Shown here in pieces: positions 15,494-24,057 of a stretch of 64,000 nt of DNA. The notes beneath the pieces are model-generated. The model saw only the letters and a program-made list of their open reading frames with translations, was not told the DNA's origin and did not search any database. Source of the stretch: Mycobacteriales bacterium. Its GTDB lineage: Bacteria > Actinomycetota > Actinomycetes > Mycobacteriales > SCTD01. Within the stretch, counting starts at the first letter, position 1. The number at the start of each line of letters is the position of its first letter. A program made the position numbers and the translations under genes. The stretch spans positions 1 through 64,000 of the forward strand of contig JBBDWV010000056.1 of NCBI GenBank assembly GCA_040902655.1, read 5' to 3'.

Positions 15494-16261
15494 CGGCTCG
15501 CCGGGCCGCTCGTCGAGATCGCCGGCGCGAGCTTCGGCTACGACAGCGCGCCGGTGCTGTCCCACGTGAGCTACACCGTGCAGGACCGTGAGTTCACCGG
15601 GATCGTCGGCCCGTCCGGCTCGGGCAAGACCTCACTGCTGAAGCTGCTGCTCGGCACGGCACGGCCACAGCGCGGGTCGGTCACCCGCCGGCCCGGCACC
15701 GCCGTGTCGTACGTCCCTCAGCTCGAGACCGTGAACTGGAGCTTCCCGGTCACGGTCGCGGAGTGTGTGCTGATGTCACGGGCCAGCAGCCGTCTGCTTC
15801 CGTGGGTGACGCCGGCCGAGAAGCGCGAGGTGGCAGAAGTTCTGGACCGGCTCGGCATCGGCGGGTTGGCCAATCGGCACATCCGGGAGCTGTCCGGCGG
15901 CCAGCAGCAGCGGATGTTCCTGGCCCGCGCCCTGCTGCGCCGCCCGCAACTGCTTCTTCTGGACGAGCCCACGTCCGGCGTCGACATCGCCACCCGCCAC
16001 GAAGTGCTGCACCTGCTCGACGAGCTGCACCAGGACGGCCTGGCCATCGTGCTGACCACCCACGACCTCAACGGGATGGCCGCCCACCTGCCGAATCTCG
16101 TCGCCCTCAACCACACGGTGATCGCCGCCGGGGCACCGGCGGACGTCATCGTCCCGAACGTCCTCGAGCAGACGTTCGGCGCGCGCATGGAGGTGCTCCA
16201 GCACCTGGGGATGCCGGTCGTCGTCGACGGCGGCGCCCCCGTACGCCTGGTGGCTGGATGA
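15482..16261 (+). CDS. Mn/Zn-type ABC transporter ATPase
   Basis: A 259-residue ATPase with Walker A GPSGSGKTSLLK, Q-loop YVPQLETVNWSFPVTV (the VNWSFP segment is typical of metal importers), signature ELSGGQQQRMFLARAL, Walker B LLLLDEPTSGVD and H-loop LTTHDLNG. It energises import of the metal captured by the lipoprotein encoded upstream. The ATG is at 15482, 13 nt after the previous stop, and the stop overlaps the permease ATG (ATGA). Confidence 0.9.
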   Translation: MTGPRLAGPLVEIAGASFGYDSAPVLSHVSYTVQDREFTGIVGPSGSGKTSLLKLLLGTARPQRGSVTRRPGTAVSYVPQLETVNWSFPVTVAECVLMSRASSRLLPWVTPAEKREVAEVLDRLGIGGLANRHIRELSGGQQQRMFLARALLRRPQLLLLDEPTSGVDIATRHEVLHLLDELHQDGLAIVLTTHDLNGMAAHLPNLVALNHTVIAAGAPADVIVPNVLEQTFGARMEVLQHLGMPVVVDGGAPVRLVAG

Positions 16262-17151
16262 CCTTGTGGCAGACGGTGCTCGACCCGTTTCACTACGTCT
16301 TCTTCCAGAAGGGCCTGGTCGCCGCGGTTCTGGCCGGCGCGCTGTGCGGCCTGATCGGCGTCTACGTGACCCTGCGCGGGATGAGCTACATCGGCCACGG
16401 CCTGTCGCACGCGATCTTCGGCGGCTACGCGGCCGCTCCGCTGCTCGGCCTGCCGGTCGTGCTCGGCGCCGGCGCGTGGGGGCTGGCCTCGGCGCTGGCC
16501 ATCAACGCCGTCACCCGCACCCGTCGAATCGGAGCGGACGCCGCGATCGGCGTCGTCACCACGGCATCCTTCGCCCTCGGTGTGGCGCTGCTCACCCGGT
16601 TCGGCACCAAGGGGCCGGTCTTCGACGCGCTGCTGTTCGGCAGCATCAACGGTGTCTCGAGCTCGGACCTGCTGCTGCTCGGCGGGGCTCTGCTGTTCGC
16701 GGCCGGGGTGTTCACCGTGCTCTACCGGGCGTTCCTGTTCTCCACCTTCGACCCCGAGGTCGCCGACGTCTCCGGTGTCCCGGTCCGCCGGATGGACGCG
16801 CTGCTGATGCTCGTGCTGTCGGTGTCGATCCTCGCGACACTGAAGATCATCGGCGTGACGCTGGTCGCGGCCACGCTGGTCATCCCGGCCGTCGTCGCGC
16901 GGATGCTGTCGAACTCCTTCAGCCGGATGCTGTGGCTCTCGACCGGGTTGGGCGCGGCCGCCGGCGCCGTCGGGATGTATCTGTCGTTCCAGCTGGCCAT
17001 CCCGTCCGGGACGACGATCGTGCTGGTGAACGCCGCAGCCTTCGTCGCGGTCCTGCTGTTCACCGGCGGGCGGTCCCTGCGCCGGGCGGCGGGCCTGGAC
17101 GACCACGGCGACCTGCGGCCCCCTGTGCCGCTCGTCGGCGCGGTGCGCTGA
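16258..17151 (+). CDS. Mn/Zn-type ABC transporter permease
   Basis: A 297-residue ABC-3 family permease with about eight membrane helices. Characteristic segments are GLIGVYVTLRGMSYIGHGLS at the N-terminal side, ADAAIGVVTTASFALGVALL, and VTLVAATLVIPAVVARMLS in the C-terminal half. The ATG at 16258 forms an ATGA overlap with the ATPase stop. It is the final gene of the metal-import operon; no third-party regulator gene follows. Confidence 0.9.
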   Translation: MTLWQTVLDPFHYVFFQKGLVAAVLAGALCGLIGVYVTLRGMSYIGHGLSHAIFGGYAAAPLLGLPVVLGAGAWGLASALAINAVTRTRRIGADAAIGVVTTASFALGVALLTRFGTKGPVFDALLFGSINGVSSSDLLLLGGALLFAAGVFTVLYRAFLFSTFDPEVADVSGVPVRRMDALLMLVLSVSILATLKIIGVTLVAATLVIPAVVARMLSNSFSRMLWLSTGLGAAAGAVGMYLSFQLAIPSGTTIVLVNAAAFVAVLLFTGGRSLRRAAGLDDHGDLRPPVPLVGAVR

Positions 17152-17197
17152 CAGGATCGGCTGATGGCCCCCCGCGTCGGCGCTGCCCGACCGACGG

Positions 17198-19942
17198 CTA
17201 CTCGCCGAGCGCGTCGAGCACCGCCAGACATGCCGCGAGGATCTCGTGGTCGCGGTACGGGCGGGCGGCGGCGGCCCCGTCCTCGGCGTACCGCCGGGCG
17301 GCTGCCCGGTCGTCCTGCGCGAGCGCCGCCACGGCGAGGTCCCGCAGCTCCGAGGCGGTGCTCCCGTGGTAGCGGCCCAGCCGGTCGGCGCCGCTCTGCC
17401 GACGCAGCTCCACGGCCTCGTCCAGATGCCTTCGCGCCTCGGCATACCGGCCCCGCGCGAGCTCGAGCGTCCCGAGGCTGTGCAGCGCGGCGACCATCGC
17501 CACGGGGAGCCCGATCGCTCGCATCGCCGCGAGCATCTCGCTGTGCCCGGCGTGCGCCCGATCGAGGTCCCCCTGCTCGAAGGCCAGGTTCGCGCGCACC
17601 CAGGAGCCGAACGCATACCCCCAGCCGTCGTCGGTCGCCTGCACGACGGCCAGCCCGCCCTCGACTGCGCGGGACGCCGCGTCGAACCGGCGGTCGTGCG
17701 TCAGCACCTCGGCCTGCACGAACAAGGCGTAGGCGTGGTGCGCGGACGATGCGCGCAGCTCGTCAACGACGAAGGCGTCCAGGGCCACCTGGGCGTACGT
17801 CCGGGCGACGGTCCACCGGAAGTCCTGGCTGGCCAGAAACGCAAGACCGGTCGCCGCACGTGCTCGCGGCGCCTGCTGTCCTCCGGGCAGGGCGAGCACG
17901 GCCGTCAACCGCTCGATGCCCTCGATCATGTGTCCTGAGGACCACCAGAAGATCCACAGATTTCCGGCAAGGGTGAGTGCGGTGTCGACGTGGCTGCCGC
18001 TGACCGCCCAGTCCAGGGCGGCTCGCAGGTCGCCGTGCCCGCGCTCGAGCTCGGCGGAGACGGCTGGCCCGCGCGGCGGGTCGTTGCGCAGCACCGGCTC
18101 GGTCGAGGTGGCGATGCTGCACTGCCGTGCGGCGTGTGCCGCGCGGGCGGCGTCGGTCTCCCCTGCCTCGGCAAGGCGCTGCATCCCGTACTGGCGCACC
18201 GGTTCGAGCATCCGATAGCGCTCGTCCTCGACCTCGTCGGCGACGAGCAGCGAGGTGCTGCGCAAGCGTTGCAACAGGGGTCCGACGCCAGACGCCGGGT
18301 GCGCGCCAGTGACGGCCTGCGCGTCCACCGGCGAGAAGCCGCTGACGAAGACGGCGAGGTGACGCAGGGCGTGGCGCTCGGACTCGGCGAGCAGGTCGTA
18401 GCTCCAGTCCAGGGTCGCGCGCAGCGTGCGGTGGCGCGGGCTGCCGCCACGGCGCACGGCCTCGAGCATGCTGCCCGGCGTCGCGAGCTGGTCGGCGATC
18501 TGGGCGCAGCTCGTCGTCGAGACCCGGGCCGCGGCCAGCTCGATCGCCAGCGGCAGGCCGTCGAGGCGCTGGCAGATGCAGGCGACCGCCTCGCGGTTCG
18601 CCGGCGTCAGCTCGAACCGCGGGGCGACCGCCGTCGCGCGCTGGCGGAACAGCTCGACTGCGCTGTACCGGGTCATGTCCCGCCCGCAGTCCGGCGTCGA
18701 CGGTCCGGGCACCTCGAGCGTCGGTACCTCCCACAGGTGCTCGCCGTCGCATGCCAGCGACTCGCGACTGGTCACGAGCACCCGTAGCTGCGGGCACTCC
18801 CGCTGCAGGGCCACGACGAGGTGGGCGGTGGCATCCAGCAGGTGCTCGGCGTTGTCGAGAACCAGCAGCAGCGCGCGCCGGCGGCAGTGCTCGACCAGGG
18901 GAGGGAGAACGGCTCGGTCGGGTTCGAGGGCCAGCCCCAGGGAGTCGGCGACCTGCCGCGGGACCAGCCCGGCAGTGGCGACCGGAGCGAGCTCGACGAA
19001 CCACGTACCGTCAGGATGGTCGTCCTCCAGGGCCCGCGCGAGCTCGACCGCGAGCCGCGTCTTCCCGGTCCCTCCCGGCCCCACGAGCGTCACCAGGCGG
19101 GCCGTCATGACCAGTCGGCGAAGAGCGACGACGGCTTCGTCCCGGCCGACGAGGCTGGTCGGCGGGTGCGGGAGGTTCCCCGCCGCTTGCACCTCTGGGG
19201 CGCTGCCGACGAGGGCAGCGTCCTGCCGCAGCAAGCGCGCGTGCAGCTCACGCAGCGCCGGGCCCGGCTCGACTCCCAGCTGCTCGAGGAGCACGTCGCG
19301 AGCCGTGCGGTACGCCTCGAGCGCATCGCTCTGGCGGGCCGACCGGTAGAGGGCCAGCATGAGCAGGCCGTGCAGTCGCTCACGACCGGGGTGGTCGACC
19401 ACCAGCTGACGGAGGTCGGCGAGCATCTCGGCGTGCCGGCCCAGCTGCAGCTCACACTCGATGCGCTGCTCGCAGGCGTCCAGCCGCTCCTGCGCCAGCC
19501 CGCCACGTGCAGCCAGGAAGCCGTCGAGCCCGGCGAAGGCCTGCCCGCGCCACAACGACAGCGCCTCGCGCAGCTGGGTCGCCGCCACGGCGTGCTCCCC
19601 CCGTGCCCGTCGCTGGTCGGCAGCCTGCACGAGCGCGCGGAAGCGGACCAGGTCCAGCTCGGCGCCGTCCAGGTCGAGCCGGTACCCCGCGCTGCTGTGC
19701 TGCAGCCGATCCGGCTCGGGCAGCGCTCTGCGCAGCCGCGACATGCAGGTGTGCAGCGCTGCCTTCGGGTCCGCCGGGCCGTCGGTGCCCCAGACCAGCT
19801 GCACCAGCCGCATCGCGCTCACGCTCGTGCCGCCGTGCCACAGCAAGGCGCTGAGAGCGGCGCGCTGCCGAGAGCCGGGGATCGGCACCGGTCGCCCGTG
19901 GTCGTCTCTCACGTCGAGGTCGCCGAGGATGCCGAAGCTCAC
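17198..19942 (-). CDS. AfsR/SARP-like BTAD-domain ATPase transcriptional regulator
   Basis: A large regulator of about 914 residues. The N-terminus is an OmpR-type winged helix (FGILGDLDV, RQRAALSALLW, LVQLVWG), then a BTAD helical repeat domain (residues about 95-245), then an NB-ARC/STAND ATPase with Walker A VGPGGTGKTRLAVELA and Walker B ALLLVLDNAEH (about 300-560), and C-terminal TPR-like repeats. AfsR-type proteins switch on secondary metabolism or stress genes after ATP-dependent oligomerisation. Likely start is GTG 19942 or 19951; the frame continues to 20047 without natural protein sequence. It is divergent from a secreted-protein gene, a possible target. Confidence 0.85.
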   Translation of the reverse strand: MSFGILGDLDVRDDHGRPVPIPGSRQRAALSALLWHGGTSVSAMRLVQLVWGTDGPADPKAALHTCMSRLRRALPEPDRLQHSSAGYRLDLDGAELDLVRFRALVQAADQRRARGEHAVAATQLREALSLWRGQAFAGLDGFLAARGGLAQERLDACEQRIECELQLGRHAEMLADLRQLVVDHPGRERLHGLLMLALYRSARQSDALEAYRTARDVLLEQLGVEPGPALRELHARLLRQDAALVGSAPEVQAAGNLPHPPTSLVGRDEAVVALRRLVMTARLVTLVGPGGTGKTRLAVELARALEDDHPDGTWFVELAPVATAGLVPRQVADSLGLALEPDRAVLPPLVEHCRRRALLLVLDNAEHLLDATAHLVVALQRECPQLRVLVTSRESLACDGEHLWEVPTLEVPGPSTPDCGRDMTRYSAVELFRQRATAVAPRFELTPANREAVACICQRLDGLPLAIELAAARVSTTSCAQIADQLATPGSMLEAVRRGGSPRHRTLRATLDWSYDLLAESERHALRHLAVFVSGFSPVDAQAVTGAHPASGVGPLLQRLRSTSLLVADEVEDERYRMLEPVRQYGMQRLAEAGETDAARAAHAARQCSIATSTEPVLRNDPPRGPAVSAELERGHGDLRAALDWAVSGSHVDTALTLAGNLWIFWWSSGHMIEGIERLTAVLALPGGQQAPRARAATGLAFLASQDFRWTVARTYAQVALDAFVVDELRASSAHHAYALFVQAEVLTHDRRFDAASRAVEGGLAVVQATDDGWGYAFGSWVRANLAFEQGDLDRAHAGHSEMLAAMRAIGLPVAMVAALHSLGTLELARGRYAEARRHLDEAVELRRQSGADRLGRYHGSTASELRDLAVAALAQDDRAAARRYAEDGAAAARPYRDHEILAACLAVLDALGE

Positions 19943-20154
19943 GCCGGCCACGACGCGTCCCAGCAACCGGGGGGCGCGGGGAAGGACGGCGACCGGCGCG
20001 GTGACCGTCCCTGCTCCACGTCCGCATGGTGTCGCGCGTACTGCCACGCGTCCAGCGACCGCACCGCCCGAGCGCCCGCTGCTGACCGCGCGTTGTCAGC
20101 GAGTTGTCAGCGCCGTCCTGCACCCTGTGCCGACAAGCAGTCAGAGGGGGCGTC

Positions 20155-21036
20155 ATGCGAGGCAGGACCAGAGTCATCCACACGCTGGTGGCGTCGGTCG
20201 CCGCCGTGGCCCTCAGCGCGCCCGCGTCGGCGGCCGGCGGCCAGCCGGGCCGGACCCTGGAGTGGGGGTTGACCGATTGTCGAGGCGTCGTGGCGCTCAT
20301 CCCCGTGGACAGGGCGACGCTGCAGCCGCACCTGCCCGCCGGCTTCTCGCCGACGCTCCCGCCGAGCGTCGCGGCGCTGCTGCCCCCGGACCCGCGGCTC
20401 GAGGCGGTCCTCGGCCTCGAGGTGTTCGACTGCGTGCAGGGCGAGGGGCTGCACGGGCCGGTAGAGGGCCTGGACTACGCGTCTTTCTGGACCTTCGTCG
20501 AACCACCGGCGCACCTGGCTGACCACGGCAAGCAGCTCACCTTCTTCAAGTGGGACACCCTGGTGCCCGACGAGCCCCGACGTGAGCTGCTGCGCGAGTA
20601 CGGCGTGCCTGCCCGCGACGGTCACGTGGCGCTCGACCTGTGGAGCGACGAGGTCGTCCCGTCGACGGGGAGCGGTGCGCCTGCTGTGGCACTGGACGCG
20701 GGCTGGTCCTTCGACGGCGGCGAGCGCTACACCTTCACGGGAGTCGCGACGGCGCCGGTCGAGTTCGCCGGCAGCTTCGTCGAGTACGGGCACGCCGGCA
20801 CCGGACTGGCGAAGTGGGCCACCGACTACCGGTCCCTGCGTGCACTGGGAGGAGCAGGCGCCGTCACGCTGGACCCCGCAGGCTTTCCCGCGCAGGCGCT
20901 CGGGCGCACCGTCACCGACGCCTACTTCCTCGTGCTGACCGGCCTCGACTTCGTGGACGGTCAGATCACCCTGCCGCCCAGGCGCTGCGCCTCGCATGCG
21001 GACGACACAGGTGGCGGAGCATGTCCTTGCGGATGA
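20155..21036 (+). CDS. Secreted protein of unknown function
   Basis: A 293-residue protein. The ATG at 20155 follows AGAGGGGGCGTC. A Sec signal peptide RVIHTLVASVAAVALSAPASA precedes the mature start at AGGQPG. The mature part includes LTDCRGVVALIPVDRATLQ and the LPAGFSPTLP segment that also occurs in a group of uncharacterised exported actinobacterial proteins, with some resemblance to acetoacetate-decarboxylase-like folds. It has two conserved-looking Cys in the N-terminal half and two more near the end. It is divergent from the BTAD regulator, which may control it. Confidence 0.65.
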   Translation: MRGRTRVIHTLVASVAAVALSAPASAAGGQPGRTLEWGLTDCRGVVALIPVDRATLQPHLPAGFSPTLPPSVAALLPPDPRLEAVLGLEVFDCVQGEGLHGPVEGLDYASFWTFVEPPAHLADHGKQLTFFKWDTLVPDEPRRELLREYGVPARDGHVALDLWSDEVVPSTGSGAPAVALDAGWSFDGGERYTFTGVATAPVEFAGSFVEYGHAGTGLAKWATDYRSLRALGGAGAVTLDPAGFPAQALGRTVTDAYFLVLTGLDFVDGQITLPPRRCASHADDTGGGACPCG

Positions 21037-21111
21037 CGCTGCCGCAAGGCTGCGCGTACGACGGGCGTAGGTGACATCGGGGCGAAGACCGGCGCGCGGA
21101 GCAGGTAGTCC

Positions 21112-21909
21112 TCATTGATGCGGCTCTTCGGGACGGGCCTGGTGTTCTGCACCTGGGCCGCTCTGGACACGCGCGACCCGCGGTGATCTTCCGCGGATGG
21201 TGCTGCCGGCCGACGTGTCGCCGGCCATCTGCGAAAGATCAGCGACGGGGTGGAGGCCGAGGGTCCGGCCGGGCTCGAAGAGCACGACGCTGTCGGCCAG
21301 CGCGCGCACCTCGTCCAGGTCGTGGCTGACCAGCAGCGTCTGCAGGCCCCGCTCGGTGACCGTGTCGCGCAGCAGGGTGCGCAGCCGCACCCGCGTCGGC
21401 GCGTCCAGCGCCGACAGCGGCTCGTCCAGCAGCAGCAGCTGGGGGTCTGCGGCCAGCGCCCGTGCGAGCGCCACCCGCTGACGCTCGCCGCCGGACAGGG
21501 TGCGCGGAGCGGCGTCGGCCAGCTCAGCGGCTCCGACCCGGTCCAGCTCGGACAACGCCCTCGTACGCCGCTCGCTGCGGGAGCCGGACCGGACCGCCAG
21601 GGCGACGTTGTCGGCGGCGGTGCGGTGCGGCAGCAGCAGCGCCTCCTGGAAGACCATGCCGACGCGGCGGTCCTGGGTGCGGACGTGCAGACCGGTCGCC
21701 GCGTCGGCGACAGGGCGGCCGGCGAGGGCGACCCGGCCGCTGTCGGGCCGCAGCAGCCCGGCGAGCAGGGCGAGCGTGAGCGACTTGCCCGCGCCGGACG
21801 GGCCGAACAGCGCGGTCACCGGGCCGTGTTCGGGGAGGAGGACGAAGTCCGCTTCGACGGTGAACTCACCCGCCCGCAGCACGGCGTCGACCTCGACGAC
21901 GGCGGTCAC
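21112..21909 (-). CDS. modC: Molybdate ABC transporter ATPase, ModC-like
   Basis: A 265-residue ATPase with Walker A GPSGAGKSLTLALLAG, signature TLSGGERQRVALARALA, Walker B LLLLDEPLSALDA and H-loop LVSHDLDEV. Gene order with modB and modA supports molybdate or tungstate import. Typical ModC proteins have a C-terminal TOBE (molybdate-sensing) domain and are about 350 residues; this one ends soon after the ATPase with a disordered basic tail. A TOBE domain is instead encoded separately at 23300-23689. The GTG at 21909 overlaps the modB stop by four bases; upstream frame sequence is non-coding. Confidence 0.85.
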   Translation of the reverse strand: MTAVVEVDAVLRAGEFTVEADFVLLPEHGPVTALFGPSGAGKSLTLALLAGLLRPDSGRVALAGRPVADAATGLHVRTQDRRVGMVFQEALLLPHRTAADNVALAVRSGSRSERRTRALSELDRVGAAELADAAPRTLSGGERQRVALARALAADPQLLLLDEPLSALDAPTRVRLRTLLRDTVTERGLQTLLVSHDLDEVRALADSVVLFEPGRTLGLHPVADLSQMAGDTSAGSTIRGRSPRVARVQSGPGAEHQARPEEPHQ

Positions 21910-22562
21910 ACGCCGACCCGGGAGAAGCGGTTGACCAGCAGCAGGAGGGCGATCGCCACGAGCGCGAGGATCAGCGCGAGGGTGCCGGCGCGCGCGTCGT
22001 CGCCGGCCTGCACCGCGTCGTAGACGGCGATCGGCATGGTCTGGGTGCGGCCCGGGATGTCGCCAGCGACCATCACCGTGGCGCCGAAGTCGCCAAGAGC
22101 CCGGGCGAAGCCCAGCGCGACACCCGCCACGACCCCGCGGCGCGCGAGCGGCAGGGTGACCTGCAGCGCTACCCGCCACTCCGGCAGGCCCATCGCACGG
22201 GCGGCGGCCTCGACCCGTGGGTCGACCTGCTCGATGGCCGCGCGGGCGGTGCGCAGGCAGAAGGGCAGCGCGGAGATCGACGCGGCCACGACGGCGCCGC
22301 TGACGCTGAAGACCAGCGGGCTGCCGATCGCCGCCTCCCAGGCCCGGCCGAGCGGGCTCTGGGCTCCGAGGGTGACGAGCAGGTAGTAGCCGAGGACGGT
22401 CGGCGGCAGCACGATCGGCAGGCTGGCCACCGCCTCGAGCAGGCCGCGGCCGGGGAAACGGCCCTTGGCGAGCAGATAGGCCCCGCCTATGCCGAGGACC
22501 GCCGCGATCAGCGTCGCGAACGCCGCCACGCGCAGTGACAGCAGCAGCGGGAACCAGTCCAC
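21906..22562 (-). CDS. modB: Molybdate ABC transporter permease, ModB
   Basis: A 218-residue permease with five or six membrane helices. Typical ModB features are LEAVASLPIVLPPTVLGYYL in the first third and the ATPase-contact EAA loop AARAMGLPEWRVALQVTLPL, followed by ARALGDFGATVMVAG, a strong ModB/CysT marker. It lies three bases after modA in the same direction and overlaps modC. Confidence 0.92.
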   Translation of the reverse strand: MDWFPLLLSLRVAAFATLIAAVLGIGGAYLLAKGRFPGRGLLEAVASLPIVLPPTVLGYYLLVTLGAQSPLGRAWEAAIGSPLVFSVSGAVVAASISALPFCLRTARAAIEQVDPRVEAAARAMGLPEWRVALQVTLPLARRGVVAGVALGFARALGDFGATVMVAGDIPGRTQTMPIAVYDAVQAGDDARAGTLALILALVAIALLLLVNRFSRVGV

Positions 22563-22565
22563 CGG

Positions 22566-23303
22566 TCAGGATCCCTGCGGCGGCGCGAAGCCGTGCCGGG
22601 CGAGGACGGCGCGTCCCTCGTGACTCGTCACCAGCTCGGCGAAGGGGGCGGCGGCATCGGGCCGGCCGGTGACGACCAGGGCCTGCCGCAGCGGCTCGTG
22701 CGCCGCGGCCGGCACCGGCGTGACGTGACCACCGGCCGTCCGGGCCACCGAGAGCGCGACGACCGCGACGTCGGCGTTGCCGGAGGTCGCCAGCCGGAGC
22801 GTGTCGGTGACGTTCTCGCCGAAGACCAGACGGTCCGGGTCGAGTGCGCCGGCGCTGCGCAGCGCCTGCTCGGCGGCCCGGCCGTAGGGGGCATGCTCAG
22901 GGTTCGCGAGGGCGATACGGCCGAAGCGCGGCTCGGCGAGCTGGTCGAGCGCGACCGGCGCGTCCCGCGACCAGACGGCGAGCCGCCCGAGGGCGTACTC
23001 GGCCTTGGTGGAGGCCTCGCCCCGGCCGGCCGCCAGGACCTGGTCGACGTAGCGGACGTCGGCAGACGCGAACAGCTCGTAGGGCGCGCCGTTGGCCAGC
23101 TGCTGGGCCAGCTGTCCCGACGACCCGAAGGTGAAGGTGACCGGCCGCCCGGTCTGCTCGGTGTAGCGTTCGCCGAGCTCGCGGAAGGCGGGCAGAAGGT
23201 CGGCGGCGGCCGCGACCAGCAGCGGGTCGGCGGCGGTCGAGCCTTGCGCGGAGCCGCAGCCGGCGAGCAGCACGAGGAGCGCAGCGGCCGCCAGGGCCTT
23301 CAC
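22566..23303 (-). CDS. modA: Molybdate-binding lipoprotein, ModA
   Basis: A 245-residue lipoprotein with a short signal MKALAAAALLVLLAGCG and lipobox Cys. The mature domain matches ModA: LLVAAAADLLPAFRELG (oxyanion-binding Ser/Ala turn), FTFGSSGQLAQQL and YELFASAD. These residues bind molybdate or tungstate. Its ATG is within the end of the HTH-TOBE gene (four-base overlap), so regulator-like protein and transporter are one transcript: HTH-TOBE, modA, modB, modC. Confidence 0.92.
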   Translation of the reverse strand: MKALAAAALLVLLAGCGSAQGSTAADPLLVAAAADLLPAFRELGERYTEQTGRPVTFTFGSSGQLAQQLANGAPYELFASADVRYVDQVLAAGRGEASTKAEYALGRLAVWSRDAPVALDQLAEPRFGRIALANPEHAPYGRAAEQALRSAGALDPDRLVFGENVTDTLRLATSGNADVAVVALSVARTAGGHVTPVPAAAHEPLRQALVVTGRPDAAAPFAELVTSHEGRAVLARHGFAPPQGS

Positions 23304-23689
23304 GGCGGCGGAAGCGCGACGACGACGGTGGTCGCCTTGACCGACGCCTCGGCCAGCACGCCCACCTCGAGCCCGAGCTCGTCGGCCGCCTCCCGGCTCA
23401 TCAGCGACACCAGCCGGTGCGGCCCGGCCTGCAACTCGACCTGCGCCATGACGCCGTCCCGGACGACCCGCGTGACGATGCCCGGCAGCCGGTTGCGGGC
23501 CGAGGTGCGCAGGGGGCCGGGTTCGTCGGCCAGCGACTGGGCGAGCGCCGCCACGTCGGCGCCCTCGGCGACCTGCCGGCCGGTGGCATCCTGCGTCGTG
23601 GCCAGCCGGCCGCTCTCGGCCCAGCGACGGACGGTGTCGTCGCTGACGCCGAGCAGGGTGGCGACCTCGCGCATCCTCAACTGCGGCAT
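23300..23689 (-). CDS. HTH-TOBE molybdate-responsive protein
   Basis: A 129-residue protein. Residues 1-55 form an excisionase/MerR-like helix-turn-helix (REVATLLGVSDDTVRRWAESG). Residues about 62-125 form a TOBE/Mop domain (RNRLPGIVTRVVRDGVMAQVE, then LGLEVGVLAEASVKATTVVVAL). TOBE domains bind molybdate, so this is either the repressor of the mod operon or a molybdate store. I prefer ATG 23689 (spaced from AGGATGG) to the in-frame ATG at 23698. It overlaps modA by four bases. Confidence 0.85.
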   Translation of the reverse strand: MPQLRMREVATLLGVSDDTVRRWAESGRLATTQDATGRQVAEGADVAALAQSLADEPGPLRTSARNRLPGIVTRVVRDGVMAQVELQAGPHRLVSLMSREAADELGLEVGVLAEASVKATTVVVALPPP

Positions 23690-23786
23690 GATCGCCATCC
23701 TATCGCCGCATCTGCGGGTGCTGCCAACAAGGGGCTGGAGGCGGGTGCCGATCTCGGGGCCGCCGCTGCGCAGGGAGCAGGCGCTC

Positions 23787-23848
23787 GCGGCACCAAGATC
23801 AGCACGGCCGGCCGCCGACTGGTGCAGGCTGCACGATCTTGGTGCCGC
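23787..23848. promoter_or_regulatory. Inverted repeat upstream of the mod operon
   Basis: Arms GCGGCACCAAGATC (23787-23800) and GATCTTGGTGCCGC (23835-23848) are perfect 14-bp complements with a 34-nt spacer, about 100 bp upstream of the HTH-TOBE start. Two half-sites about 48 bp apart centre-to-centre could allow a regulator to loop or to bind cooperatively; the HTH-TOBE protein is the obvious candidate. Function is inferred. Confidence 0.45.
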
Positions 23849-23925
23849 CGTTCCGCATGCGCGGGCACTGACGGCACCTTGATCATCAAGGGGACGGGCG
23901 GGAGGTCGTCGTACGCTCTCGCCAC

Positions 23926-24012
23926 GCGGGTGTGGCGGAACGGCGAGACGCGCCGGGTTTAGGTCCCGGTGTCCGAAAGGGCGTGGGGGTTCGAATCCCC
24001 CCACCCGCACCA
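23926..24012 (+). tRNA. tRNA-Leu (anticodon UAG)
   Basis: Acceptor arms GCGGGTG and CACCCGC pair; the anticodon stem CCGGG/CCCGG encloses loop TTTAGGT with anticodon TAG; a long variable arm (class II) follows; the T-arm is GGGGGTTCGAATCCCCC. The CCA end is encoded at 24010-24012. The UAG anticodon reads CUN leucine codons. Confidence 0.95.
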
Positions 24013-24057
24013 AGACGCGCCACGCCCACGGTCGGACCTGCTCAGTAGGGTCGCCCC

